A stretch of 64,000 nucleotides of DNA from Panax quinquefolius (lineage: Eukaryota > Streptophyta > Magnoliopsida > Apiales > Araliaceae). Each line of letters opens with the position of its first letter. Position 1 is the stretch's first letter. The notes below the pieces were generated by a model. That model was not told the origin of the DNA. It did not search any database and was given only the letters and a program-made list of their open reading frames with translations. The position numbers were made by a program, and so were the translations under genes. Positions 47,441 to 59,240 of this stretch are shown piece by piece. Location: positions 8,374,237 through 8,438,236 of the forward strand of contig CM035168.1 of NCBI GenBank assembly GCA_020205615.1, written 5' to 3'.

Positions 47441-49603
47441 GGTTAATTATCGAGCTTAGGGATATGATCTCTGGCGGAGATCGGGGAATAGAACTAGGAG
47501 GGAGAGCGAGTAAATCCTTGGCTAGTGTGTCTACTAAGCTTATTTGTTAGTTGGTCGGTATATAGGGATATTATGTGATATATTGATTTCCTTAATTAAC
47601 CCTTGTTTTATGGCGATGTTTGAGAATGTCGTTGAGAATATTATGGAGTAAATGAGGCCAGTGGAGATGCTGTACTTACTGCGAGGAGAGAGCGTCTGTG
47701 AGTGTGGCAATGTACCTCTGTGAACAACACCATTGAAGCGAGATGATGAGCGAGGGGATGTTTAGAAGTTTTTTGCGATTCATGCAAAATCGAGACGAGG
47801 AGACTTCGTGTTCAAAATCTGAGGAGAAATGATAGCAATTCACGGGTTGTCCATGACCCAGCGATTCAAAGTTGGGACCACGAATTTAAAGGAAAGCGGA
47901 TCCGATCATGGCGGAAACATGGGTCAAACAAATTACCAAGATATTCGATGTCTTGGGATGCGGAGAAACGAAGGTTCCATTCGCCACCTTTATGTTAAAA
48001 TGGCGAAGCGGACTCTTTGGTGGGAGTGCGTGAAGCGTACCCATCCGTACTTTTCGGCGTATCTTGGGAGACGTTTGAAAAAATATTTAATGACAAATAC
48101 TTTCACGAAAGTGTTAAATCGTATGAAGGAAGTGGAGTTCATCAGATTGGAACAAAACAACATGGCGGTGTCTCGATGCGAGGCAAAGTTTGCGAGTTAT
48201 CGAGGTTTGCACCTCATTTGGTGGAGAATGAGGAGCGTATGGCGCGGATGTTTCTTAGAGGTTTGAAACACGGCGTCGTCGATATCTCATTTCTCATAAA
48301 TTTCTCTCTATTGGATGTTGTATAGCGAGGCTCGAATTATTAGGCGAGATAACGAAATACGGTCATTGAGGACCCATGACGAGGATCGTGTCGAGAGATA
48401 GCGATCAGCGAAATAATGATAACTGCGGAGAAAAGCAGACGACACAAAATGGTAACCCTACGGTGGTGGTAATCATGGCCGTGAAAATAGAAGAAGCGAG
48501 TCGGGAGGAGATTTTAAAGAGGAGATTTAACAACGACCATGTGAAGGCAGCGGTCTTGCGTGACAAGCCCCGGTTCTAAGGGAGGAGAAACGACCACCGG
48601 TCGTATATATTTACAAATCACGGAAAAGAGGACATATCGGTCAAAGCGCCCTAGCAGTTCAAGGTATGCTATAGTTGTGGAAAGGAAGGACATATCGCTT
48701 TCGATTATGCGATGGCGAAACCTAGTTCGGTGAGGGACGGTGACTCGAAAAACTATCCCGAAAAAGTCAAAGTCAGCGATTAGGGAAGCGTTTGTTGTGG
48801 TTTGGTCATAATCGAGAACCCAAGCGAGGTGATCACGGGTAAGCTATTTATAAATTCTTGCGAAGTTTATACCTTACTTGATCTGGGTGCTACCCATTCA
48901 TTTATCTCTCTGCGTGTGCTCAGCGTTTAAACTTGACTCGGGAGAAATTAGACTTTGACCTATCTGTGGAAACTCAGTTAGGAAAACTTTCATCACATCC
49001 ACTTTGTTTATAAATCTTGTTTGATTCAAGTTGGCACCATTACCTTACACATTGACCTTATCTCTTTAAAGATACTTGCTTTTGATGTGATTTTAGGGAT
49101 TGATTGGTTAACTACTCATCATGCCAAAATTGATTGTTTTAAATAAGGTTGTTAGTTTTCATATTCTAACCAACTTTGTTATGCAATTCAAGCAACTAAA
49201 CCATTAAAATCGATCAACTTTGTCATATCTAATCATAAAGCTATTAGTTTATTAAAAAGCGGATGTCAAGCTTTCTTAGCCCATGTTATGGATTTGAATA
49301 AAGACACGTCAAATTTGAATAATATTCTGTTGTTATTGACTTTCTGGCGTATTTCTGAAGAACTTCGATCTACCCCGAGCGTGAAGTTGAATTCTTTATT
49401 GATCTTGAACTTTGGTACAAAGCCCATTTCTAAAACCCATATCGAATGGCTCTATTGAACTTGAGGAGTTAAAGGTCCAACTACGAGGAATTGTTGGACA
49501 TCGGTTTCATTAAATCTAGTACATCTCCTTGGGGTGCTCTGTTTTATTTGTAAAGAAGAAAAGCGGGGTATGCGACTTTGTATTGACTATCGGGAATTGA
49601 ACC

Positions 49604-50053
49604 ATGTCACCATCAAGAATAGGTATCCTCTACCTCGTATTGATGACTTGTTTGACCCGATTCAAGGGGCAATTCTTTTCAAAAATCGATCTTAGATTAC
49701 GGATATCATCGGTGAAGATTAAAAGCGAGGATATTCAAAGGCGCCTTGAACTTCGGTATGGGCATTATGAATTCTTAGTCATGTCTTTCGGACTAACTAA
49801 TGCTCCTGCGACTTTCATGGATATGATGAGCCAAGTATTCAAGGAATATTTGGATCGATTCGTTGTTGTCTTTATTGATGACATCCTCATATATTCCAAA
49901 AGCCGTGAAGATCATGAGCACCATTTGAAATTTGGTACTCGAAACCGTGAAAACCAACTATATGCCAAATTGAAGAAATGTGAGTTACGGCTTGAGGAAG
50001 TAGCATTCCTTGGGCGCGTGGTGTCGAAACATGGAGTATCTGTTGATCCGTGA
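49604..50053 (+). pseudogene. Element D interior 2 reverse transcriptase core
   Basis: A 149-codon open stretch with [20 protein letters not shown], the catalytic [14 protein letters not shown] and [19 protein letters not shown]. It is the longest intact RT piece of the plus-strand elements. Both ends run into frameshifts. The start codon is arbitrary. Confidence 0.9.
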
Positions 50054-50349
50054 AGATTGAAGCAATCTGAAAGTTAGGGAACAACAAAAGTCGGTGGTGA
50101 AATCGTGTAGTTTTTGGGCTTAAATTTGGTTATTATCGGAGATTAAGTGGAAGGGTTTTCTCGAATCGCTACTCCATTAACTTCGGCTAACTTCGGAAGG
50201 ATACAAAATTCGTTTGGAGCGAAGAATGCGAGAAAAGTTTCCAAGAGCTTAAGAGGAGACTTATTTATTTTGTTCTAACAATACCATCTGGTTGGGATGG
50301 ATTTGTTATCTCTGATGATGCTTGAGGCAAAGGGTTAGGATGTGTTCTC

Positions 50350-51030
50350 ATGCAGCGTGGGAAAGTCATAGCCTATGCCTCGCGACAACTTAAAGAGTAT
50401 GAGAGGAATTATCCTACTCGTGATCTAGTTAGCGGCCCGATCGTTTTCAGCGCTAAAAATATGGAGCACTATCTATATGGGGAGAAAGTGGAGATATATT
50501 CGGACCATAAAAGCCTTAAATATTTCTTCACTCAAAAAGAACTCGACATGCGGCGGCGACGTTGGCTCGAACTATTGAAAGACTACGACCACACTATTGA
50601 TACCATCACAGTAAAAGCGAGCGTGGTAGGCGGCGCATTGAGTAGAAGATCATATCTTGAGGAGCAGAGTGCGATGATGTCAAGTATCTGCGTAGAGCCA
50701 ACTTTAATAGAAAAAGTTAAGGTTGCTCGAGCCCGCCAGGCCGGAGGTGATCGTATGAAGAAGAAAGTACAAGAAGGAGCTATTAGGGCGCGAATTGATG
50801 AAGAAGGAATACTTGAGTCCACTCTAGACTTTGTGTTCCTAACGACTCGATTTGAAGTACAAGATTATGATGGAGGCACACATCGCCATTTGCAATCCAT
50901 CACGGAAGTACTAAAATGTATCGTGATCTTGACATACATTTTGGTGGAACAATATGAAGAGAGAGATTGCAAAGTTTATCTCGATGTGTTTAACTTGCCA
51001 GCGTGTAAAGGCGGAGCATCTTGTACCTAA
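50350..51030 (+). pseudogene. Element D interior 2 RNase H and integrase linker
   Basis: A 226-codon frame: RNase H ([39 protein letters not shown]), the connector [19 protein letters not shown], and the start of integrase. The GG in VVGGALSRR replaces the usual VVADALSRR of gypsy elements; interior 1 and element C share the change, so it may be real or a shared base-calling error. Confidence 0.88.
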
Positions 51031-52179
51031 GGGTCCGTTGCAACCACTTGAGATTAGGAATGGAAGTGGGAACACATTACTATGGATTTAGTTCTGGGGG
51101 TCTTCCTACGGTTTCTCAAGGCATCAATCTTATTTGGGTTATTGTTGATAGATTAACCAAGTCTGCTCATTTCTTGCTTGCGTCTGGAGAGACTTATTCC
51201 TTGAGCGTCTTGCTAGTATATGCGTGAATGAGATTGTGAGGTTGCATGGCATGCTGTATCCATAGTTTTGGATCGTGACCCAAGATTCACTTCAAGATTT
51301 TGGGTTAGCTTGCAAAAAGCTATGGAGCGCAGTTTGCGATTTAGTTGGCATACCATCCCCAAAGCAGACGGACAATCGAGAGAGGACTATTCAAACTCTT
51401 GAAGATTTATTAAGACTACGTGTCCTAGACTTCAAAGGGTAGTTGGGATAAGTATTTACCATTGGTGGAATTCTCCTACAACAACAGTTATCGAGCAAGT
51501 ATAGGTGTGGCTCCATTGAAGCATTATATGGGCCGAAAATGTCGTTCTCGATATGTTGGGATGAGGTGGGTGAAGCAACATTGTTGGGACCCGAGTTAAA
51601 ATGCGTATGACTACTGAAAAAAGATCCAATGATTCGACAAGCGTATACAAAGCGGCACAAGATCGACAAAAGAGTTATCGCGGATCTTCATCGAAAGGGC
51701 GTGGAATTTAATGTAGGGGATCATGTATTGTTGCGAGTTGCTCCATGGAAGGGAGTTACAAGATTTGGGAAGAGAGGAAAGCTCGATCCACGATTTATTG
51801 GTCCATTTCAAATTCTTGGCCAGTAGGAAATGTAGCTATAGACTTGCGTTACCTCAAAGTATGTCTCGTGTTCATAATGTGTTTCATATATGTCATGTAC
51901 TTAAATAAATATGTGAAAGACCGAACCACGTTATTGAGTTGAACCCAGGACGAGATAGCGAGAAGACTTAGCGTGTGAGGAGGTACTGTCAAGATCTTGG
52001 ATAGGAAGGAGCATGTCCTACGCGAAAATTCATACCACAAGTTAAAGTTTTGTGGAGGAATCATCTTATAGAGGAAATGACACAGGAATTGGAAGCGGAA
52101 ATGAAAGCGAGGTATCCTCACCTTTTGAAACACCGAGTGCGTCGTCGATTTAGAGGCGAAATTTCATAAGGAGGGAGGT

Positions 52180-54918
52180 TGTAAGACCCCAAATTTTTAA
52201 ATAAAAGGAATTTCCTTTATTTATTATTTTGAAATAGTAAGGGTTGATTTGATTAATGTGGATAGTTAAGGGTTAAATCATGAAATATTTTAAAATAAGC
52301 AGTGGTTATAAAATATTCATTATTGTCGGGGAATATTAGTTTGGTGGTGGAATATTAAATCTTTGTCGGGGAATATTAAATGCTGACGGTAGCGACCATG
52401 TGTGGGCCCATGCTGGAAAGCGATTGGATGAAAAAAGCGACAAATATAAGTTGTTTTTAAATAGCAGGCGTAGTTATTCTGAGATTATCTTTGTTGGAAT
52501 ACCGGTGGTTAAAACACACTAATGGCGTTGTTGAGCGATAGCACTGCAGTATTGCACCAATTATTGATTCTTACGTGAAGGCCTACTCGATAATGGTTAC
52601 GATAATTCTTTATTCGATATTTTATTGAGTTAATAATTCTTTGCGTTGATATTTTATATTCTTTGTTGTTTGATAATTGTCATTACTACGATATTTTCAT
52701 TATCGAAGCAATAATTCATATTATCTGAATAATATTATTAGATAACATTATTGGCAATGTCTAGAAAGTTACATCTAAGGAGAGGTTTGGTCATCTAATT
52801 GCGGCGATGATGAAGAAATTCTTATTGGAAAGCCCCTCTTTCTGAGGAAGCTGCACGGTTGTCGATATTGTGATTACATAATATTATTTGTGAATAATTA
52901 ATTATTGATTTATATGATGAGGAAAATATTGATTTTATGTGGATATAGATGGAGAAAATTTTTAAAATGACAATTGTTGAAAATTAATATTTTATCTTTT
53001 ACGATAAAATAATTCATTTAAATATATTATTTTAATAATATATTAATAATGGTGATATTTTACAATGAATGTGGGATATATGAGTATATGAGGAGGAAGA
53101 GTATTTTTTGTGGCATTAAATGTTTAACACATGTTTTGTGTGTTGGTGGACCCATTTATTGGTAGAAATTTGATTATAGCTTGTAAAATCACCCGTTTGT
53201 GGATTTGGTCAATTTCTATTTGGAATTTGGAAAAACTTTCTTCTGCAAAGTTGTAGAGAATTGAATTTCCTATAAAAACTCGCGAGATTCGAATTTTCTG
53301 ATGAAAGGGCTATTTATTATGAATTATTGAAGTTAGAAACTCAAAATAATTGATTTTTGGGAGTTTAAATTATTTTTTTAAGAAAAACGTTTTTGTATTT
53401 TTTGGACATCATTAACATGTGTGGCTGGTGTTTTGACCAAAAGGTGGGCTAAGGAAAATTTGTATAATTATATTAATATTATATTAAATTTTACCTTTGG
53501 TGTTCTAAGCGTTTTCTATAAATAGGGTCTTGGGTTAGAATTGAAAATCACACGAAAACTGAAGTTTTCTCTCTATTTCTCTCTCGATATTTTGGCGTAT
53601 TCTTGTGAGTATTTTGAGTATACTTTGAGTATTGATATACGGTCTGCAAGTTCATTATCGTATTATTCGGTCGAAATCTTTGCTCTCTTTTGAGGTAAGG
53701 GATATTATTTTTTTCGTAATGATATTATTTCTTGATATCATTATCTTTGAAATATTGATCTGAAGTTTTATCAAATTTGGAACTTTTTCATGTCGGGGTT
53801 ACTATTCATGGGTTCTTATTCATGAGTTCTTATTCACGAGTTCTTATTCATGATTCTTATTCACGATTCTTATTCACGATCTTATTAAGTGAAGCGTGAA
53901 GATGTTTTTGTGGAATTTCTATCTTTTGGTGTCGAGTTACTATTCACGTATACGGCACTATTCACGTATCTGACACTATTCATTATCTGATTACTATTCA
54001 TAGAAAAAATAAAATTTCTTCTTTTTTCGTCCAAAATATCTATTACGGATACTAACTTTGATTGTATCCATGTTTTGATCATTCTTGAATTTTACACCAC
54101 TATGATTATTTTTGAGGTATTTTTGGGCGTGGATAAAACCAAAATACGAATCCTTAATCCTTAATCCTTGTCATTTTGTTTCCTTTGGATTCGTTTCTTT
54201 AAAAAAATTTTCATCATCCTCGGTCTTAAATGATGATATTATGGAATATCTTTGGCACATGGTGCAAAGATGAATGATTTCTTAAGAATATCTTTGGCTG
54301 TAGTGCAAAGATGAATGATTTCTGAAGAATATCTTTGGCACGTAGTGCAAAGATGAGCAGTGTTTAAATGAACATGACCAGTGATGAATATCTTTGGCTT
54401 TGTAGTGCAAAGATGAATATTTGATTCAGGATGTATATTGATTGATGTTCTGGGGATAAAAGATGAGCGATGAACTTTTAAATTCATACATAGAAGATAG
54501 TAGTTTGCATTCTCTACTTAACTCTTCTAATGAATTATTATTTCATTGCGAATATTGATTTAAAATTTGTTGTCTATTGTATTACATTAGATTTTTCCTG
54601 TTGAAGACTAACGATAATTTGTTGTATATTATCTTAGTCATAATATTCTTCTTGAGCTAGTTGAGCTCACCCTTTTCCTTTTGTTCCATTTTTCTCGGGA
54701 GGCGAGAATATAGCGAGTCTGCAGTCGGGGTATGGAATGAAGGTTTTAGAAAGGATTGTTTAGTAGTCCTCACCATTTTTTTTGTAAAATAATGTATCAA
54801 TAAATGTGATGAGGATTTATTTGAGTATAGATATTGTCTAGAAGATAATATTTGTATTCAAACTCACAGTTTTCTTGTTGTAATAATAAAGTTGTAGTTG
54901 TTTACACCATGTATTGAC
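52180..54918 (+). mobile_element. Gypsy element D, LTR 3 (3' end truncated)
   Basis: Begins TGTAAGACCCC at 52180. TATA box at about 53517-53525. It stops at 'ccatgtattgac', about 60 bp short of the normal LTR end, and switches to element C LTR sequence at 54919. Confidence 0.9.
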
Positions 54919-55477
54919 TGTGATACTTAATGAATATCCTTGGTAGTAGTCTGTGGGATTATATGGATTATTTATTAAGTGAGTTCCAGTGATAAAAGTG
55001 ATGAAAAACCTTTTAAATCATAAAAGATAGTAGATTTTATTCTCTACTTGACTCTTTTAATGGATTGCGTGTTCATTGCGGTTAAACTTGATGTCTATTG
55101 TATTTTATCGGTTTAACATCGTTGAAGACTAATGATAATTTATTACGCATTATCTTAGTCATAATATTTCTTCTTGGGCTAGTTAAGCTCACCCTTTCTT
55201 TCCTTTGTTTCTCTTGAGGAAATGAGAATGTAGCCGGGACTAGTCGGGAAGCGGAGTGGACGGTCCGGATGATAGTATTAGTAGTCCTCACTATTTACAT
55301 TAAATAGTGTGACAATAAATATAATGAGGACTTATTACGAGTGGATATTGTCTAGAAGACAATATTTTATTAAAACTCACAACTTTCTTGTTGTATATTA
55401 AAGATTGTATTTGTATTCTGTACCATGTATTTGGCGACTCAGAATAGGTGATGTATACCTATTTTGGGGGCGTCACA
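54919..55477 (+). mobile_element. Gypsy element C, 3' LTR, right piece
   Basis: Matches 31295-31867 ('tgtgatacttaatgaatatcc' to GGGGGCGTCACA). Followed by TAATTC, whose AATTC (55479-55483) repeats the five bases before 28889. Confidence 0.9.
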
Positions 55478-55479
55478 TA

Positions 55480-56610
55480 ATTCCATTTACATAAGCTCCA
55501 ATAAACATTACATACTCACTAACCATAACAAATGGTTATGTTTTAAGGAATTTACAAAAATAATACATCAATGTATACTAAGCAAATACATGGTTTATTA
55601 TGACTTGGGTTTATTATTTACAAAAATAATACATCCATAAACTAATGATTCTTTAAACTTCTCCAATTGACTTGAGTTCAATTTCTTGGTAATAATGCTG
55701 GGGACTTCCATGTCACCAATATATAACTTTTTCAATGAATTTTCTATTGCATTCCTCATAGTAAAGATCCCATAACTGCAAATAAATAAAATCACATTTA
55801 CACAGTCATTAGTAACCAGATATAAACAATATCTATATCATAAACAGTTACATAGTGACTAACAAATAAGAACATACTAACCAAAACATAATATAACAAT
55901 TACACAGTAGTCAAAATAGACTATAACAAATAACCAACATCCCAAATTGACTGCACAATAATAGTTATCATATCATAATATAACATTAACCATACCATAA
56001 TAAAGCAGTAACCAAAAAGTTATATTATATAATCTAATGATAACCAAAATATAAACAACATGTAGTACAAACCATTTTATGTAGTAAACAAAATATGTAT
56101 ACCAAAAAATATACTAAAGAAGTAACCAAACAATTATATGCTAGTAACCAAACCATGTTTTAATGGTAACCAACACATAAACAACATGTAGACCAAATCC
56201 AGTTTAGTCAACCAATGTATACCAAGCAAATACATTGTAACCAAAACAACATATAAAAGTAACCAAAATCCCAATTGAGAGAAAAAGAATGGTATCCAAA
56301 TCATAAGCTAACAGTAACAAAAAATATACTAATAAAGTAACCAAACAGTTATATGTTAGTAACCAAAATATATATTAATGGTAACCAATACATAAACAAC
56401 ATGTACACCAAAACCAGTTTAGTCAACCATGTATACTAAGCAAATACATAGTAACCATAACAACATAAAAAAGAAACCAAAATACCAAATCAAGATAACA
56501 AAAATGGTATCCGAATCACAAGTTAATAGTAACCAAAACATAATGTAGAAGTAACCAAACAGTTATATGATAGTAACAATAACAAAATTTAAATTAACAC
56601 ACCTTTAAAA
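55480..56610 (-). repeat. GTAACC-rich region with a 215-bp tandem repeat
   Basis: Dense GTAACCAA words on the plus strand (GGTTAC on the minus). Two long units with 'taaccaa.acataaacaacatgta' start at 56166 and 56381, and a partial one starts near 56039. The orientation is opposite to 26885-28885. Confidence 0.85.
55600..55777 (-). other. Unidentified exon-like segment
   Basis: The minus-strand frame starts after a good acceptor (tttatttgcag, 55778-55790). It encodes a stretch with IENSLKKLYIGDMEVPSI and KLNSSQLEKFKESLVYG. Codon flavour is protein-like. I do not recognise it. It may be an exon of the same gene as 56610-56790. Confidence 0.4.
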
Positions 56611-56790
56611 ATTTTTGGGTTGGAAATATCTTCTGGCTATGAAGTTGAGCTTCTGTCTTAACTACAGGAACATCAAAATCAGAATACAACTGCACAAACC
56701 CAAATAAATTTCTTCAAGTCCTTAATAAAATCACCCTCTGTGATTCTTTTCCTCTTTCCATCCTTCTTCCTTGTATCAATCATTTTATAC
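56610..56790 (-). other. Unidentified exon-like segments
   Basis: On the minus strand, a frame from ATG (about 56784) encodes a basic stretch (RKKDGKRKRITEGDFIKDLK). After a possible acceptor (gtgcag, near 56689) a second encodes YSDFDVPVVKTEAQLHSQK up to a donor (aaag|gtgtgt, near 56611). The two are in different frames, as expected for separate exons. Not recognised. The GTAACC repeat region would then be an intron. Confidence 0.4.
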
Positions 56791-57266
56791 AAAACATAAA
56801 AACAACACAAACCCAAACAATCAATACTCCATTCTGTTAGAAACATAGCGTATATATATTATCATATTGACAATTAATTAGTAGATGAGAATTAACAGAA
56901 ATTAGAAGCAGACCTTAGAGAGAGAAACCAGAATCCTTTCAGTTGTGAGAGAGTTGGAGAAAGAAAGTCGCGTATTCGACTGTGTGATTTGTTGATTAAC
57001 AAGTGCAGCAAAAGTAAATTAAAAAATAATTAATTTACGCCACCAATTAGTTAATTAGTCTAACAATTGTGATGAAGAAGAAGAAGAAGAAGAGAGAGAA
57101 ATACGAGTACAAAAGTTATGGAGAAGAAGAAGAAGATTTTAGAGAGAGAAATACCAGTACAAAAATTATGGGAGTTGAGAGAAAAAGAAGGGTTAACAAC
57201 AGATATTCACGCGTTTCAAATAAAAAACCACCAGATAATGATCCCCTAAATTAAGGAATCATAATT
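56791..57266. other. Leader-like purine-rich sequence
   Basis: GA-rich (gaagaagaagaagaag near 57072) with short frames that are compositional artefacts. It could be the 5' leader of the minus-strand segments to its left. Confidence 0.35.
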
Positions 57267-58118
57267 GCACTAATATTGTAAATAAATATGAAAAAGTGTA
57301 TTATTTTTATAATTATTTTATCTATGCACCATTATTGTAATTATTTTTAAAAATATACTAGTATATGTAATTTATCCTTCACCAATTTATCAAAAAAATA
57401 CTAATTTCATACTAACCGAATTCGCCTAATACTTGCCGGTAGTATTATAAAGGTCAAGTTGTGATTTTACGCCCACGTCATTTAATATTTTGGAAAATAA
57501 GTAACGTTTTGATGGCATAAAAAGCCAAAAAGAAACACAAAAACGATAGCTTTTCAAAACTCTAAATAGGTGAGAAAATCACCATATATAAATATTATTT
57601 TTACTTGTAAAATTGCTATAAATTTTCAAAATTATTATAAATTTTGAAATCGTCAAAAGTTTGTTTAAGTTTTGCACATAATAGTAATACTCTTAGATAA
57701 CTTACAATATTACAATTTAGATTCCATAATTTTGTTAAAAAATAGAACCCCATTTTGTGAAACATATATAATAAATCTCTACCTATATCTCAATAAGCTA
57801 ATCTATTTTCTTTTCTCATTTCTTAATTTTTTTTTGAATAAATTGTGATATTTCTTAATGTAAAGGTTGATATTATTTCGGTTCAAGAAACTATTGTACT
57901 AGCAGTCCTTCTCCGGTAATCGGAAATTGGCGCTGGTCTAGTGACCGACTAATACTTTTTTTTCTTGTGACTTCAAAAAAGTGTATAATATTTACTTCAA
58001 CAGAAATTTTTACAATTTGTACAATCTTATTTTTTATATATATTCAAATTATATCAAAAATAAAAAATTCTATAAAAATTCAAATTAAAATAAATATTAT
58101 ACATTTTTTGAGAATTAT
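57267..58118. other. AT-rich intergenic region
   Basis: No gene, RNA or transposon end seen. ATTAT at 58114-58118 is the left target duplication of element E. Confidence 0.6.
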
Positions 58119-58430
58119 TGTAAGAACCCATCTTATTGTGAATAAAAATTAAATTTTCTCTATTTATTATCTTGAAATAATAAGGAGTTAATTTAATATA
58201 ATACTTTGGTTATGGGTAAAATATACAAATTTTACAAAATAAGCAAGTGGTTATAAAATATTCATTTTTTGTCGGGGAATATTCGTTTGGTCGTGGAATA
58301 TTCTTGTGGTCGGGGAATATTAAATGCGGCCAATGCGCCCATTCGTGGGCCTCATAATGAATAAGCATCGGATGAAGAAAACGACAAGTTTGAGTTTTTA
58401 TAAATAACGGTGTAGTTGTTACCGTTAACA
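58119..58430 (+). mobile_element. Gypsy element E, 5' LTR, first 0.3 kb
   Basis: TGTAAGAACCCATC start, matching 59241-59550 closely. It stops near 58430, where integrase sequence begins, so about 2.2 kb of LTR and most of the interior are deleted. Confidence 0.88.
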
Positions 58431-59240
58431 CGGGCAATCAGAAAGGACTATTCAAACCCTTGAAGATCTATTAAGACTTTGTGTCCTAGATTTTAAAGGA
58501 AGTTGGGATAAGTACTTGCCACTGGTGGAATTCTCCTACAACAACGATTATCAAACAAGTATAGGCATGGCTCCATTCGAGCGTTATATGGACGAAAGTG
58601 TCGCTCTCCATTATCTTTGGGGCGAGGTGGGGAGAAAGCAACGTTGTTGGGACGAAATTAAATACGCATGACTACGAGAAAAGATTCAAATGATCCGACA
58701 ACGTATAAAGACCTCACAAGATCGACAAAAGAGTTATGCTGATCTTCATCGAAAGGACGTGGAGTTTAATATTGGAGATCATGTACTGTTATGTATTGCT
58801 CCATGGAAGGGAGTTACAAGATTCGGGAAGAGAGAAAAGCTTAATCCATGATTTAATGGTCCATTTCAGAATCTTGACCGAGTAGAAAATATGGCCTATA
58901 GACTCACGTTACCTCCAAGCATGTCTCGTGTTCATAATATTTTTCACATATCTATGCTTCGTAAATATGTGAAAGACCCAAACCACATTATTGAGTTAGA
59001 ACTAGACGAGATAGCCGAAGATTTAACTTACGAGGAGGTACCTGTTAGGATCTTGGATAGGAAAGAGCATGTCCTGCGCACCAAGGTTATACCATAAGTT
59101 AAGGTCTTGTGGAGGAACCATGCTATTGAAGAAATGACCTGGGAGTTGGAATCGGAAATGAAAGCGAGGTACCCTCACCTTTTCGAAACATCAGGTACGT
59201 ACGTCAATTTCGAGGACGAAATTTCATAAGGAGGGGAGGT
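58431..59240 (+). pseudogene. Element E integrase C-terminus and chromodomain-like tail
   Basis: Begins inside the integrase catalytic core at the last Glu region (ERTIQTLEDLLR-like, 58440-58480), continues through [19 protein letters not shown], a frameshifted middle, and GDHVLL. 58891-59097 is open with MAYRLTLPPSMSRVHNIFHI and YEEVPVRILDRKEHVL. The tail WRNHAIEEMTWELE runs to 59220, followed by polypurine tract aaggaggggaggt. Confidence 0.88.

Larger units (their letters stand above)
47441..52179 (+). pseudogene. Element D, interior 2 (gag-pol, frameshifted)
   Basis: Near copy of interior 1. Gag 47610-48720 (a 145-codon piece at 47829-48266, knuckle CYSCGKEGHIAFDYAM at 48667), protease (YTLLDLGATHSFIS at about 48868), RT and RNase H in two better-preserved frames, integrase 50790-51830, tail to 52170. 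The integrase Asp region DRDPRF and the C-terminal GDHVLLRVAPWKGV and FGKRGKLDPRFIGPF are readable. Frameshifts are short indels. Confidence 0.87.

Noticed and set aside
57069..57254. Lysine/glutamate-rich 61-codon frame
   Set aside because: Simple GAAGAAGAA composition. No start context or conservation seen.
57865..57960. Possible LINE endonuclease piece ('VDIISVQET')
   Set aside because: Only nine residues fit and no other LINE domain, poly-A tail or target duplication is visible.
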